Assembly (NCBI RefSeq): GCF_000715075.1
Contig: NC_134081.1
Location: 66,761,153-66,825,152, forward strand
Length of the DNA stretch: 64,000 bases
Direction: 5' to 3'
DNA from: Nicotiana tabacum
Lineage: Eukaryota > Streptophyta > Magnoliopsida > Solanales > Solanaceae
The notes under the pieces were generated by a model. It did no database searches. It had not been told where the DNA came from and was given only the letters and a program-made list of their open reading frames with translations. Shown piece after piece: positions 1-11,561 of this stretch; position 1 is the first letter of the stretch, and the number at the start of each line of letters is the position of its first letter. The position numbers and the translations under genes were made by a program.

Positions 1-992
1 CCCTGAATATGCTCAATCATGCGCTATGTCCATAGCCTAAAGGAGTATAGGACCAGTCTCCGCCTCTCTATCCATAGCAAACTTGATACCAAAATTCAAC
101 TGCTTAATGAACCTCCTCACCCTCTCAACCTCGGTGGGGATTATAAAAGTTGCATGACGGGATAGCTCAGTAAATCTCATCTCATACTCGGTCACAAACG
201 AACGACAATGCTGATGGTGCTCAAAGTAGCCATGCAGCTCCTCCCTCTCCGTGAGAGGAATAAATTTCTCTAAGAAGAGTTGTGAGAGATGGATCCAAGT
301 GAGTGGAAGTGACCCTGCAGGCTTGCTGTGCTCATATGACTGCCACCATCTCTTAGTTGGCCCCTTGAGCTGAAAAGTAATGAAATTGACCCCATTTGAG
401 ACAACCAAACCAAGATTTTGTAGAATCTCCTGACAACCATCTAAGAAATCTTATGCATCTGCCAAAGGATAGCTATCAAACTATGGAGGAACCACTTTCC
501 TGAACTGATCAAATCTTTTCTACTCATCCTCAGACACAACGGCCTTCATTACTGGCCTAACAACAACCACATGAGGCTATCCCCCCAATAGGTACTACTC
601 CTGGCATCTAATAAACAACAGTAAGCTACTCAGGAGTATGAGTAGCGAGAGTTTGTGCCCCTTATCCGGCCTGAGAAGTAGCTGGTTCCATAAGAAGTAC
701 TCCAGTATGTGCCAAACCCTCCACAAGTCCAACCAAAATAACAAGATCATCCTGAAGTATTGTGGTAGCAATAAACCCCTCCGGGGCCAGAGCTAGTCTA
801 ACTAGCTCACCCTGGCAAAAAAACCTGCTCCACAATCGGAGTTGTTGGTGGCTCCACGGTGGCTGCTCTAGCATAGGCTTTAACTAGACAGCGTGCTCAA
901 CCCTTGCCTCTACCTTGACCCCGTCTTTTTGCGGCTCTAGCCTGGGGTGTTGGCGCCTACCCAATTACTGCCGATGAGTGTGTTCTCACCAT
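1..992 (-). pseudogene. gag: Tekay-like gypsy gag, N-terminal and core part, broken
   Basis: This is the structural Gag polyprotein of a Ty3/gypsy element, which packages element RNA in cytoplasmic particles. The best stretch (408 down to 37) carries the retrotransposon Gag core: a FQLKGP..RWWQSYE segment, then LTW..LSQLFLEKFIP, then the helix ending in EMRFTELSRHA. The same order occurs in the gags at 41040-42449 and 54511-55866. I place the start at the ATG at 992-990 because it follows the leader in the same way as the other two copies. An in-frame TAG follows after 11 codons, and more stops and frame changes separate 662-874 from the core. The zinc knuckle and pol lie beyond the left window edge. 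Family assignment is from motif recognition only. Confidence 0.85.
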
Positions 993-1176
993 CTGTGGGA
1001 GAATAAAAAGGGAATGATTTGCACGTCGGATCAATAAAGCCGCATGATAAACAATGAAAGAAAGGAAAGTTTTCTAACATCTTGAAGTCTCTCGGAGATA
1101 AGTACAAACGTCTCCGTACCGATCCATAAGACACTACTAAACTTGCTCGTGACTCGTGAGACCTACACAACCTAGA

Positions 1177-1187
1177 GCTCTGATCCA
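1177..1187 (-). other. Primer binding site, tRNA-Met type (decayed)
   Basis: The minus strand reads TGGATCAGAGC, one base short of the plant gypsy primer site TGGTATCAGAGC that pairs with initiator tRNA-Met. It sits three bases inside the LTR edge at 1191, which fixes that LTR as the 5' LTR of the minus-strand element. Confidence 0.75.
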
Positions 1188-1190
1188 ACT

Positions 1191-2981
1191 TGTTGTGATT
1201 GAAAGTCCCACCTTAAGGTCGTGATACCGCGTAGCCGCACTTGCTAAGCAAGCCAACTCACAATCCACAAAAATAAAGCCAAATTCCTTTAATTAATAGA
1301 GACATATAATAAATAAAGACAGAAATGATTTCAAAGCAGTAAAATATCTGATACAATCAAAACATGTCCTAAACATGGCCAATACGGTACAACCCCCAAG
1401 ACTAGGTAGCACAAGTACACGAGCAACTACGAAAATAGGATAAGTTTGTATACATAACAAAGCTATCTGAAATACAAATAAATAGGAAATAGTAATGGAG
1501 TGGGGATCGGGCAGTGCAAAAATAAATCCATGGAATGTAGCTCACAGTCAGTCTCCGTGCTACCACTAAGCTCAATGTGAGGCTCTGCTGGCACCAACCT
1601 GAGAATCTGTACAAAAATATGTGCAGAAGCAAAGTATGAGTACACCACAATCTGTATCCAGTAAGTATCAAATCTAATCTTGAAGAATTAATAGTGAGGT
1701 TAGATGCATTCGAATACTTAAAACACAGGTATAATAACAAAGCTAGAACGGAACTGTAAATGATCTCATGCAGAATAAGTCCCAAGGATATCAATAGGCT
1801 AAGAGTATAAATCATTCTTTTCCAGTAAAAGAGAGAACCATAACACTACTCAGATATAGTATAAAACGATAGCATGTCCAAATAACGGAGATGAAGCTCC
1901 CAGCTAGCATATAGGGATATCTTGAAACAAGTAGCAACTAAATGAATACTTATGATTGTGTCAAAGATTTCTATGCATGCTCAACCCAGTACAAGATCCA
2001 TGTACCACGATGCACAATCCATGTATCTCCATAACCTAATACAAAATTCATGTATCGACCCAATATACAATCCATGTATCGACCGCGCTCACAGGGCACA
2101 AATTAATATAGATAATCACCTGACTCCGGAGGGATGGATCCAAATCCACTTGCAAAGAGGAGCTTAATAGCTCACTCATAATCAAATATCTAATCATCAT
2201 GCCCTTTGTTCCATAACTATATTTCATCCGCACACCTTACCTTTCGTACAAAAATTCTTAGTCCAACTCAAGTATTCATATACAAAAATATATGCATATA
2301 TTCAAGAATTACAGATAAATGATGCACAATAACTTAATAAAAATCTTATAGATATGTGCTCATGGAATTTCTATATGATTACGGATAATTCAAGTAATTC
2401 GACATATCAAGAATATGTTCACATGCCTTCATAAATAACCATAAACCTAGGTATGATTTCAAACATGAATAAGAGAGCGAACGTAGTCATATAAGCCGAA
2501 CAAATCATGAATTAAATGAGCATATAAAAAAAATAAGGCATAAAGTATCCCAATTCTACCTCGGTTATGATGTAAACTTGGTAAGTTCATATATGCTCGC
2601 CATCCCATAAATACACCATCCCCAATACCTTAAACTATAGCAATCAAGTCAAATCCAAGGGGTTTCACTCTTAACAAGGTTAATCAAGAGACTTAACTCC
2701 GCCCGGTAGCCTTCAACCTTCCAAAATAGCCTTCCCTCTTAATTCAACCTCTGAACGAGTCGAATCTAGTCAAATACAACTCAATAATGTCAAATAAAGT
2801 CATAGGAATCAATTCAAAATAATAAAGTTTGATTTTTTTATCAAATCATCAAAGGTCAACAAAAGTAAACTCGGGCCCACACATTCAAAACTTGAATCAA
2901 AGGGTAGATCCCGACTATCCATAACTCCACGAGTCCAAATATGTAATTAGATTCCAAAATCGACTCCAAATCAATATTCTA
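1191..2981 (-). mobile_element. 5' LTR of the minus-strand Tekay-like element, truncated
   Basis: The LTR begins at the primer site with TGTTGTGATT, a decayed TGTCACGACC edge. It carries the block around 1600-1690 (ATGAGTACACCACAAT...CAGTAAGTATCAA) that recurs in almost every LTR here. The stretch around 2085-2140 (CTCACAGGGCAC, then GGAGGGATGGATCC) matches the LTRs at 29088 and 62401, so these three form a subgroup. The outer part, including the CpG module seen in other LTRs, is missing. It stops at 2981 where a short plus-strand LTR begins. Confidence 0.8.
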
Positions 2982-3524
2982 TGTGATGACCCGATAGGTC
3001 ATTTTTAAATTTAACATTTAATTCTGTGCTCCGAGACCTCGAATAGCAACATTCAGCACTCCTCGACTTGTGTGCGTAGTCCGTATATTTCTCCGGAAAG
3101 CTTTTATGTGAAATATTGATAAAAATATAAAATAGTGCTTTAAAACTTACTTAAGTTGACTTCGCTCAACATTTATAGAAAACGGACTCAGATTGGTATT
3201 TTGACGATCCCGGTGGGTCCGTATCATGATTTGGTACTTGGGCGTATGCCCGAAATTAAATTCGGAGGTCCCTAGCTCAAATTATCGCCATTTGAGGAAA
3301 ACTATCATTAATTCTATAAACTCTTAATATTTTAGAAATTATGAATGAAGCCACTAATGGGAATGAAAATGAAGTTGTTAATAAAATCTTTTCAGTGTTT
3401 GATTAATGAAGTACATCTCCTCTTTATTCATGGATGAGTTTGGTAGAAGGAAATCTAACAGGCTTGCTCGGTTGGGTTCTCGAGGTTGAGCGCCGGTCAC
3501 GCTCCCCGAGTTTGGGGCGTGACA
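2982..3524 (+). mobile_element. Short gypsy-like LTR (543 bp), solo or end fragment
   Basis: The sequence starts TGTGATGACCCGATAGGTCA and ends GGGGCGTGACA, giving TG...CA termini typical of plant LTRs. It is far shorter than the other LTRs and has no CpG module. No primer site follows, and the 5-bp flanks differ (TTCTA on the left, GTAAT on the right), so it is not a simple solo LTR insertion. The last 29 bases can fold: GTCACGCTCCCC faces GGGGCGTGAC. Its right edge abuts an Athila-like gag fragment, so one flank has probably been lost. Confidence 0.65.
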
Positions 3525-4340
3525 GTAATCCTGACTTTCTGACAAGAAGAATTCTAGAACGTAGGTACCTTGTTCCTCTTTCCTTGACCCCTCAATTGGT
3601 TCGGATGACTCTATTTCCATATAATCATCCAAACACAATGTGGAAAAATACTTGGAGTGAGGACCAATGCGCTCAAATACATGAACTCCAGGACTGTCAA
3701 CATCCTCAACACCATTGACACTATAGTCAACTAGATATGTATCCTCAATGTCCTTGGTGGACTCTAGTATCACTTCTAAAACATCGGCATCCTCAAAATC
3801 CAGTTGGATAAATTGTTGGTGTCTACTCTGACCTCCTCCATTTGTACCTCAATTTCAGCATCTTATTCACGCTCTTTTTGGATACTATCCATAATATTAG
3901 CTTGTTGAGCATTAAATGCTTCAACTAGTTGACTCACTTGAGCCTCCAAGTTGCGAATCATAGCCACTTGCCTTTGTATGTGCAGTTGTTTCTTATTATT
4001 TTGTTCCACAAGGTACCTTAGCATATCCTTGATCTCTTTCAAGTCATCATCCCTGGGTTCTTTGTTTATACTAACTTCACAAGAAAACGTAGAATCATCA
4101 TAGTAAGGTGTTGGGGAGGAAAAGAATTATAAGAACAACCATTAAAGTGACCATCTTGACCACCGCACATATCACACGCATTCCACACATAAGATTGAGT
4201 TGGTGCACATAACTCGCTCTCGGGAATATTTTGATAATTTTGCCATGGGTGGTTTCCTCCACAATATGCATAAGGAGGATCAAAAGTAGAATTACCAACA
4301 TAAAAACTCTCATAATTCCAAGATTCCATGTCTCTCAAAT
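3525..4340 (-). pseudogene. gag: Athila-like gypsy gag-region remnant
   Basis: The minus strand encodes fragments of a gag-like protein. The clearest is 4338 down to 4066, which contains CDMCGG..GHFNGC, a CX2CX4-5HX3-4C-like zinc knuckle resembling those of Athila-type gags. The region 3773-3378 holds another open stretch on the same strand, acidic and without a known domain, whose tail runs into the short LTR. Between them (3830-4060) is a charged, Gln/Lys-rich reading with stops. The fragment lies just downstream of the Athila-type primer site at 4430-4449. No RT or integrase is visible, so this is either a deleted copy or a non-autonomous element. Confidence 0.55.
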
Positions 4341-4429
4341 CAAAAATTAAAACAAGATAAAAATAAAATAAAATAAATGTTCAAACTTGACACCAAGCAA
4401 TATTTACAGTTACAGCTACACCGTTAGTT

Positions 4430-4449
4430 CTCCGGTAATGACGCTAAAA
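4430..4449 (-). other. Primer binding site, Athila/TAT-type (decayed)
   Basis: On the minus strand this reads TTTTAGCGTCATTACCGGAG. It resembles the TGGCGCCGTTGCCGGGG primer region of Athila/TAT-type gypsy elements, with several transitions. It lies directly inside an LTR edge whose minus-strand end reads GGGCGTGATCA. Confidence 0.55.
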
Positions 4450-4451
4450 TT

Positions 4452-4860
4452 TGATCACGCCCAACTCTAGTCCTAAAAATTATTAGCGGTCGCTGCAAAT
4501 ATAATTCAGTCGAATCCCACAGATAACTAAGGTTTAGATATAACTATTCACTATCACCAAGAAGACAAGCTCGAAAAATTCCTAAGTTATAAATATTAAG
4601 ATTCTTATATCTAATTAACTAATAAATTAAAGTAGTAGATTAACAACTAAAGATACTAAGGTTTGGAGGAAAGATTAAGGAGGTCTTGAGTTATGATTTC
4701 CCCAATTGTCGGAATGCTTCCCGCTATGTCTTCTATAATTTTGCCTAATTATTCTCTACCGATCGTGAGTACTTCGGGTGAGTTTCCTATCGAATCATGA
4801 ACAAGCTTTGAGACATTGCATCATCCTTATCCTGTATAGAATTGTGAGGACTCCCTCAAA
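4452..4860 (-). mobile_element. LTR fragment of the Athila-like remnant
   Basis: The segment begins at the primer site with TGATCACGCCC, which fits an LTR terminal CA on the minus strand. The outer limit is uncertain. I end it near 4860, where sequence typical of a TAT element tail begins. No coding sequence is visible. Confidence 0.4.
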
Positions 4861-5109
4861 ATTCGAATTCTACCCCAGTTCTGACGGACCAGCTCTGATA
4901 TATTTCCTGATAATACTCTTCTAGCGACTCTTGGTGCGACAATATTGTATCTGATGAAATTCAAAGTTTGCCCCAATCCTTTATCATGGAGGGAAATGAA
5001 AATTTTATTATAATGTGACCAAACTCACAAGGCTGCCTACGTATCCCCTCTTAAATAAAAATCAGGTCAATCGTAGTTCATATTACATCAAAATGAAAGT
5101 GTGAATACA
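4861..5109 (-). mobile_element. TAT/Ogre element, sequence 3' of pol
   Basis: This lies downstream of the TAT integrase end on the minus strand. It includes GGCTGCCTACGTATCCCC at 5031-5048, a phrase I recognise from TAT-type elements of Solanaceae. No coding sequence is seen and the outer end is not defined. Confidence 0.4.
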
Positions 5110-6200
5110 ATCTTAGACATAATATCTTTTGACGGCATCTGAATTAATGGACTTTGGCCATATATCTCCATCCATTTCTGCTAGTATGAGTGCTCCTCCT
5201 GTTAGCACTCGATGAACCATGTAAGGACCTTGCCTATTTAGTGAGAATTTAGCCTTTTCCTCATCCTGCTATGGGAAGATTCGCTTCAAAACTAGTTACC
5301 CCGGTGTGAACTGTCTCGGTCTTACCTTCTTGTTGAAATCCTTTTCCATTCTATTATGGTAATGTTAAACGTGACACACGACATTCATTCTTTTCCCGTC
5401 AATGAGAGCCAACTGATCATATCAATTATGCACCCATTCCATGTCACTTAGCTCGTCTTCTTGTATGAGCTGTAATGAAGGGATTTCTACCTCAGCGGGT
5501 ATAACAACCTCGGTACCATAAACTAGTAGATAAGGGGTTGCCCCAGTTAATGTTCAGACTGTGATGCTGTAACCAAGCAAAGAAAATGGTAGCTTCTCAT
5601 GCCAATGCTTGTAGTCGTCTATCATCTTCCTCGGTATCTTATCAATATTCTTGTTGGAGGCTTCTACAGCTCCGTTCATCTGAGGCATGTATGCGGTAGA
5701 ATTGTAGTTCTTAAACTTGAATGTCTCATACATAGCCTGCATAAGATCACTATTTAGGTTGGCGGCATTGTCAGTGATAATTTTCTTGAGAACTCTGAAC
5801 CGGCAGATAATACGATCTCGGACAAAATCTGCTACTACATTCTTTGTCACGGCTACGTAGGAGGTGGATTTTACCCATTTGGTGAATTAATCAATGGCTA
5901 TGAGGATAAATCTTTGTCTGTTGGATGTGGAGGGCTCGATTGGGAAAATGACATACATGCCTAAAGAGGCAAAAGGCCAAGGTGAACTCGTCACATTGAG
6001 TTCGTTGGGCGGAACCCGTATCATGTCGATCATATACCTGGCACTGATGACACTTCTATATGTACTTGATGCAGTCAGTCTCCATAGTCATTCAAAAGTA
6101 TCCCCCCTCAATATCTTCTTAGCTAGAACGAACCCATTCATGTGAGGTATGCACGTTCCGACATGTATTTCTACGAGTAGTGTGGATGCTTCTTTGGCAT
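5110..6200 (-). pseudogene. pol: TAT/Ogre-type integrase, broken
   Basis: Integrase inserts element cDNA into the chromosome. Reading the minus strand from about 6200 down, there is an HHCC-like zinc segment ending IRRCHQCQ, then the catalytic core. The first core Asp is near 5895 and is followed at once by a stop. The second Asp lies in IITDNAANLNSD and the Glu in MNGAVEASNKN (both within 5850-5554). The tail LTGGALILAEMDGD..WPKSIN (5230-5120) is characteristic of TAT-clade integrases. Several stops and frame changes interrupt it. It follows a second RNase H at 6380-6835, the TAT domain order. The left part of the element is not clearly delimited. Confidence 0.8.
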
Positions 6201-6379
6201 CCACACACCTTAACAACCCGAGATCAAGAGTTCTTCTATATAATTCCTCCACTCCAAAAGAAATGATTAGCTAGTCTTCGTAATGTGCGCTTCTGAATAT
6301 GTGTAGCACTTTTTGTAGGTATTCTCCCCTTTCTAGGTACTCCCTGATGGTTTCCCATCAAATTCTTCTTCAATATGGG

Positions 6380-6835
6380 CATAATAGGCAGGTTAGTTGG
6401 GGATCTCTATCAGGATAGTGTCAATATAATTCTTATCTGGATGTTGTATTATGGAAGACAATGTGGCCAATATGTCTGTGAACTCGTTCTAATTCTGGAT
6501 AACATGCTTGAATTCTATCTTTGCGAATCTCTTGATCAATCCTTGCACAGAATGCATGTATGGTAGTATATTGGTATTCTTGTGGCCCATTCTCCGAGTA
6601 CCTGATGTATCAACAGGTCTAAATCTCTGATCACCAATAGTTCCTAAATGTTCATGTCAATTGCTAGCGTGAGTCCCAGGATACAAGCTTCATATTCTGC
6701 CATATTGTTAGTGCACGGGAATCTGAGCTTGGCGGATACAAGATAGTGTTGGCCCTTTTTCGATACTAGGAAAACTCTGATGCCCACTCCTTTGAAATTT
6801 ACGGCTCTGTCAAAAAATAATCTCCACCATCATAA
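6380..6835 (-). pseudogene. pol: Second (archaeal-type) RNase H of the TAT/Ogre element
   Basis: The minus strand reads a second RNase H-like domain with LFFD at its start, then VSAKLRFPCTNNMAEYEACI, which contains the conserved Glu, then LGLTLAIDMN and LLIHQVLGEWATR. TAT/Ogre pols carry this extra RNase H between the usual RT-RNase H and the integrase, and the position here fits. Stop codons occur after the MNI segment and several times beyond it, so it is not functional. Confidence 0.75.
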
Positions 6836-7815
6836 GCATCTACAATATCTTCCCCTATTGAAGATACCTCTTGGTCATGAAAATACGTCTTCAATGGTTC
6901 ATATTCTTCATCCACATGATTCTCTACCAGATGATTGGGCAAGACCTGCCCTTTTACTTCCTTTTGAGTCACATAGATGATGTCGAGCTTACTCAGCAGT
7001 ATTTTCCACTTTGTCAGCTTGCCTGTGGGCATAGGTTTCTGAAAAATATAGCTTAAGGGGTCCATTTTTGATATGAGGTATGTAGTATATGCACATAAAT
7101 AGTGTCTTAGATTTTGGTCTATCCATGTCAAGACACAACAAGTACACTCCAATAAAGAATACCGAGCTTCATAGGGTGTGAACGTTTTACTCATATAGTA
7201 TATGGCTTGCTCTTTCCTTCCAGTCTCGTCGTGTTCTCCCAAGAGTATCTGAATGCTCCGTCCAACATGGACAAATACAACAGCAGAGGTCTCTCAGGCT
7301 GTGGTGGGACTAGCATATGAGGTTTAGATAGATACTCCTTGATTCTATCGAAGGCTTTTTGACATTCCTCGGTCCAACTTGTCGCATAATCTTTTCTCAA
7401 CATCTTGAAGATAGATTCACATATTACGGTCGACTAGGCTATGAAACGACTGATGTAATTGAGTCGACCCAAGAAACTCATCACATCTTTCTTGTTCTTA
7501 GGTGGCGGCAAATCTTGAATGTCTTTGATCTTTGATGGATCTAACTCCATACCTCGACGACTAATGATTAAACCTAGTAATTTCTCAGCAGGGACCCCGA
7601 AGGCAAATTGTATGGGGTTCACCTTCAAATTGTACTTCCAAAACCTTTCCCTAATCTGCTATGTGATCTAAGCTCTTCTTAGATTTGATGATGACATCAT
7701 CCACATAAACCTCGATTTCCCTGTGAATTATGTCATGGAAGAGGGTAGTCATGGCCCTCATGTAAGTAGCTCTAGCGTTCTTTAAACCATACGACATCAT
7801 CTTATATAAATATAC
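6836..7815 (-). pseudogene. pol: TAT/Ogre-type reverse transcriptase and RNase H, 5'-truncated
   Basis: The RT copies element RNA to DNA. Reading down from 7815: MMSYGLKNARATYMRAM, then the catalytic YVDD box (Asp pair at 7696-7701), then FLGRLNYISRFIA (7434-7628), then the connection WTEECQKAFDRIKEYL (7191-7403), then RNase H with YYMSKTFTPYEARYSLLE (7242-6990). Frame changes separate these pieces. The first half of RT and the protease are absent: the sequence switches at about 7815 into an LTR. The matching gag lies at 11562-12350, beyond two inserted LTRs, so gag and pol were probably one element. Confidence 0.8.
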
Positions 7816-10680
7816 AAGCCAACTCGCATTCCACAAAAATGAAGTTCATTTTCTTAAAATCATATTAAAATAGCATGAATAAAGACATTAATAATCCAAA
7901 ACATTAACAAAATCTGATAAAGTCATAACACGGCCAAAACATGACCAACATCGCACAACCCCCAAGACTAGGTGGTACAAGTACATTAGTTACTACGATC
8001 AGAGAATATGCCTGAATACATAACCAACTATTTGAAATACAAATAGATAGGAAAAATAATAGAATAGGGACTCGAGAACTACTAAATAGATCCATGAAGT
8101 GCAGCTCACCCAGAGTCTCTGTGTGAACTCCAAGCTCAGTATGGAACTCTGCTAGGAAGTACCTGGATCTGCACAAAAAATGTGCAGAAGCATAGTATGA
8201 GTACACCACAATCAGTACCCAGTAAGTATCAAAACTAACCCTGGTGTAGTAGTGATGAGGTTCAAATCATATGATACTCACTAGTCAAATAACCTGCTCG
8301 ATAAATCAATAACTGGCAATATAATTTCAAGTAGAAAAATAATATCAACAAATCATCAAATAGAAGAGAAGGCATATGAAATAGCATATGATGAATGAAA
8401 TTCCACAATTTATGAAAATACAGCACAAAGTTTCAGTGAAAACGAGTACATGATTAACATATTACTTTCGTCTCATCACAACAATAATATCAAACATGAC
8501 ATCCAAAACATCACACAATTGTATCAAGAATAACTCCCGATACCATCACTTACAACAACATCACAATATTATCCTCTCACCATGTGTGCTAAAATAAAGC
8601 AAATACCTACCTTATCTCGCCACACCCGCATTAACAATTAATCCCACCTTGTCTCACGCACATGTACAAAACCAGTATAGCCCGTCTTGTCTTGCCACAT
8701 GTGCAATATCAATAATATCAATAATACGACAAAGACCTCATCCCAACACCCAAACAATCCGCCCAACACGTCCATATGTGCAACAATCATAATAACATAA
8801 CATGCCAACAATTGTCATCAAGACATAAACTCGCAATCTTCCAGTTCAGTGCACAAAGACATATCAATAAAGAAATGCGGATGGGTGTTCGATATATAAG
8901 CATAAATTAAGTTAACTCAATTTAGCAACAATCTCACAAACGCGCAACTTGGCCAATTAAGAAGTAAAATCCTAATACATGATCTCTAGCATAGAAAAAT
9001 AAACTCAAGTAATCATCCAAATTGAATACACGTAGCACAGAGGTCTCCCAATCAAAACAGGGTAATAAGAGCAATCTCATGTCAAATCCAGTCATAAACC
9101 ACACATAGCACCACCATATGTACATGCTCGTCACCTCATGTACACGTCGCTTATCACATATGTATCACCCCCACACGTAACAAACAATGGCAATAAGTAG
9201 AAAAATCCCCCCAACAAGGTTAGGCAAAATACTTACCTCAAACAAGACAATTTCAATGTCGAGCAAGCTAAACAATGCTCCAGCCTCCGAAAAGGTAAAT
9301 TCTAGCAATGAATAGCTCAATAATATCAAACACGACTATAGAAATCGATTCTAATTAATAAAGCTCCAATCTTTAACAAAAAATAAAAATTTAACCAAAA
9401 GGTCAATCCGGGCTCGCCTCCCGGAACCGACAAAAGTCACAAATTCCGAACACTTATTCGAATACGAATCCAACCATACAAGTTTCATCCAAATCCAACC
9501 CTAAATCGGGGTTCAAATCTTGCATTTACACTCTAGATAAGTTTTTACTAAAATCCTCATTTTTCTCACATAGAAATAGTAACCAAAAGCAAAAATCAAG
9601 GATGGGACCAAGAATAATAACCAAATCTGAGTCAACAATACTTACCACAAAGAAAGTCGTGAAAATCGCTTTCAAAATTGCCCAAATCCGAGCTCCCGAT
9701 CTCAAAATGTGATAAAATAACCAAGCATTCGAAATAAATATGTTCTGCCCAGCAATTTTGCATTTGCTGACCCAAATCCCGCTTCTACTGCAATGCATCT
9801 ATAGAAAAACCACCGTAGATGCAAAAATCACTTATTCCTTCCGCCAAACGCATCTGCGCATCCACTTCTGCAGAAAATATCCGCATTTACGAACTTCCCC
9901 CTGCCAGGTCAAATCCCGCATATGTGCAACCGAGGCCGCATCTGCGGCTTCACATTTGAGACCAAATTTTTGCAGATGCGAAAACACCAGAACTCAGCAA
10001 ACTACAACAATGCCAACTCAATCCAACATGATCTGAAATCCATCCAAAATACACCCGAGAGCCCCGGAATCCCATCCAATCACAGCAACAAGTCTTGAAA
10101 CACAATATGAACCAACCCGATACCTCAAATCACACAAAAATCCTATCAAAATCACGAATCGCACCTCGATTCAAACTTAATGAACTAATCCAAATTTTCA
10201 AATTTAAAACATACGCCAAACATGTCTAAACAACTCGGAATGTTCTCAAATTTTGCGTGCTAGTCCCAAATGATACAACATACCTATTCCAACTCCTGGA
10301 ACCACAATTTGAACTAGGTATCATCAAATTCAACTCCCAGTCAAACTTATAATCTTCCAACATTCGCCAAATAGAACCAAATCAATCTAGGAATCTCTAA
10401 ATCCTAATTTGGACATACGCCTAAGTACAAAATCATCATACGAACCTATTTGAATCGTCAAAATGCCAATCTATGACCGTCTACACATAAGTCAAACCTC
10501 GGTAAACTCTTGTAACTTAAGTTTCCAAGAATAAACTCATGTATTCCAACTCCCTCCGAAACTTTTCGAGAACTAAACCAACCAACCCCGCAAGTCATAA
10601 AATATTAAGTGAACATAGAAAAGGCAATAAATACGGAATCAAGTACTAAAAAGCACAAAATAATCAGTCAGGTTGTTACA
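7815..10680 (-). mobile_element. Tekay-like LTR, nearly complete, inserted in TAT element
   Basis: The right end GGTTGTTACA is the outer edge of an LTR whose minus-strand start is TGTAAC. The left end lacks roughly the first 58 bases, judged against the LTR at 1191 (its AAGCCAACTC lies 58 bases in). It holds the conserved ATGAGTACACCACAATC block near 8200, a stem-loop at 9119-9144, and a CpG module at about 9740-9990 with words such as GCATCTGCG and GCAGATGCG. The remainder to 10680 is the usual AT-rich outer part. No primer site adjoins it, so it may be a solo LTR or one end of a deleted element. Confidence 0.8.
9119..9144 (-). repeat. LTR stem-loop
   Basis: Arms TGTACAT and ATGTACA (7 bp, perfect) enclose the 12-base loop GCTCGTCACCTC. 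The same loop with different but complementary arms occurs in other LTRs in the window (see 19126, 33378, 48256). Confidence 0.7.
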
Positions 10681-11561
10681 GCTCCAACATCTGCTTTTGC
10701 GAAAGCACTTCTGCGCACAATGCATCGGAGAAGCGACATCGCTTCTGCACAATCACTTCTACATTTGTGGACTCTACCTCTTCCAGCCATACTTCGCTTC
10801 TGCGCCCCGATTCTAGTAGGTGCAACTTCGCACCTGCACACCACTTCTTCGCAGGTGTGATTGCACCAGACCTGCCACTAATTAGCCATGCTAAACCACC
10901 TTCTAGGTGACCCGAAACTCACCCTAGCCCCTCAGAACCCCGCTAAAACATACCAACAATCCCAAAATACAGCACGGTCCTACTCGAGGCATCACATCAT
11001 ACAAAATAATATTAAACTAACAAATCGTAACTCGATTGAAGCCTAAGGAACTAATCGACCTCCAACTTTCCAAAACTCATATCGAACCATGTATAATCTA
11101 ATCGGAATGACCTCAAATTTTTTACACAAGTTTCAAATAATAAAAATAATCTATTCCAACTCCCAAAACCAAAATCCAAAACGGATATCACCAAAGTCAA
11201 CCCCGGTCAAACTTATGTACTTTCCAAACCTTCAACTTTTTAACTTTTGCCAAATAGTGCCAAATCAGCCTAAAACCTCCAAATCCAAATCCAGATATAC
11301 GCCGAAGTCCAAAATGACCAAATAAACCTATTAGAACCATCAAAATACCATTCAGGGGCCGCTTATACAAAACTCAAACCTTGATCAACTCTTACAACAT
11401 AAGCCTTTAACCATGGAACTATGTGTTCCAATTCACTCTAAAACCTCTCCGAAATCAAACCAACCATACCCACAAGTCACATAACAACAAATATACATAC
11501 ACAAAGCATTAAATAGGGGAAAGGGGCTAAAATATGCAAAATGATGGTCCATGTCATTACA
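10681..11561 (-). mobile_element. Outer part of another Tekay-like LTR
   Basis: The fragment starts inside a CpG module (10681-10865, with GCTTTTGCG, GAAGCGACATCGCTTC) and runs through the AT-rich outer part to CATTACA at 11561, an LTR edge. It abuts the edge of the LTR at 7815-10680, which suggests that LTR landed inside this one and the left part was deleted. Its right edge meets TAT gag sequence. Confidence 0.7.

Noticed and set aside
1402..1815. Long minus-strand open stretch in an LTR, hydrophobic and Cys-rich
   Set aside because: It covers the conserved LTR block. Equivalent stretches in other LTRs (8209-7904, 43120-42911, 47252-46905) share only LTR nucleotide similarity, and none has a domain.
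5894..6145. Open stretch on the plus strand inside the TAT integrase
   Set aside because: It is antisense to clear integrase motifs (IRRCHQCQ and the first core Asp), so it is a shadow.
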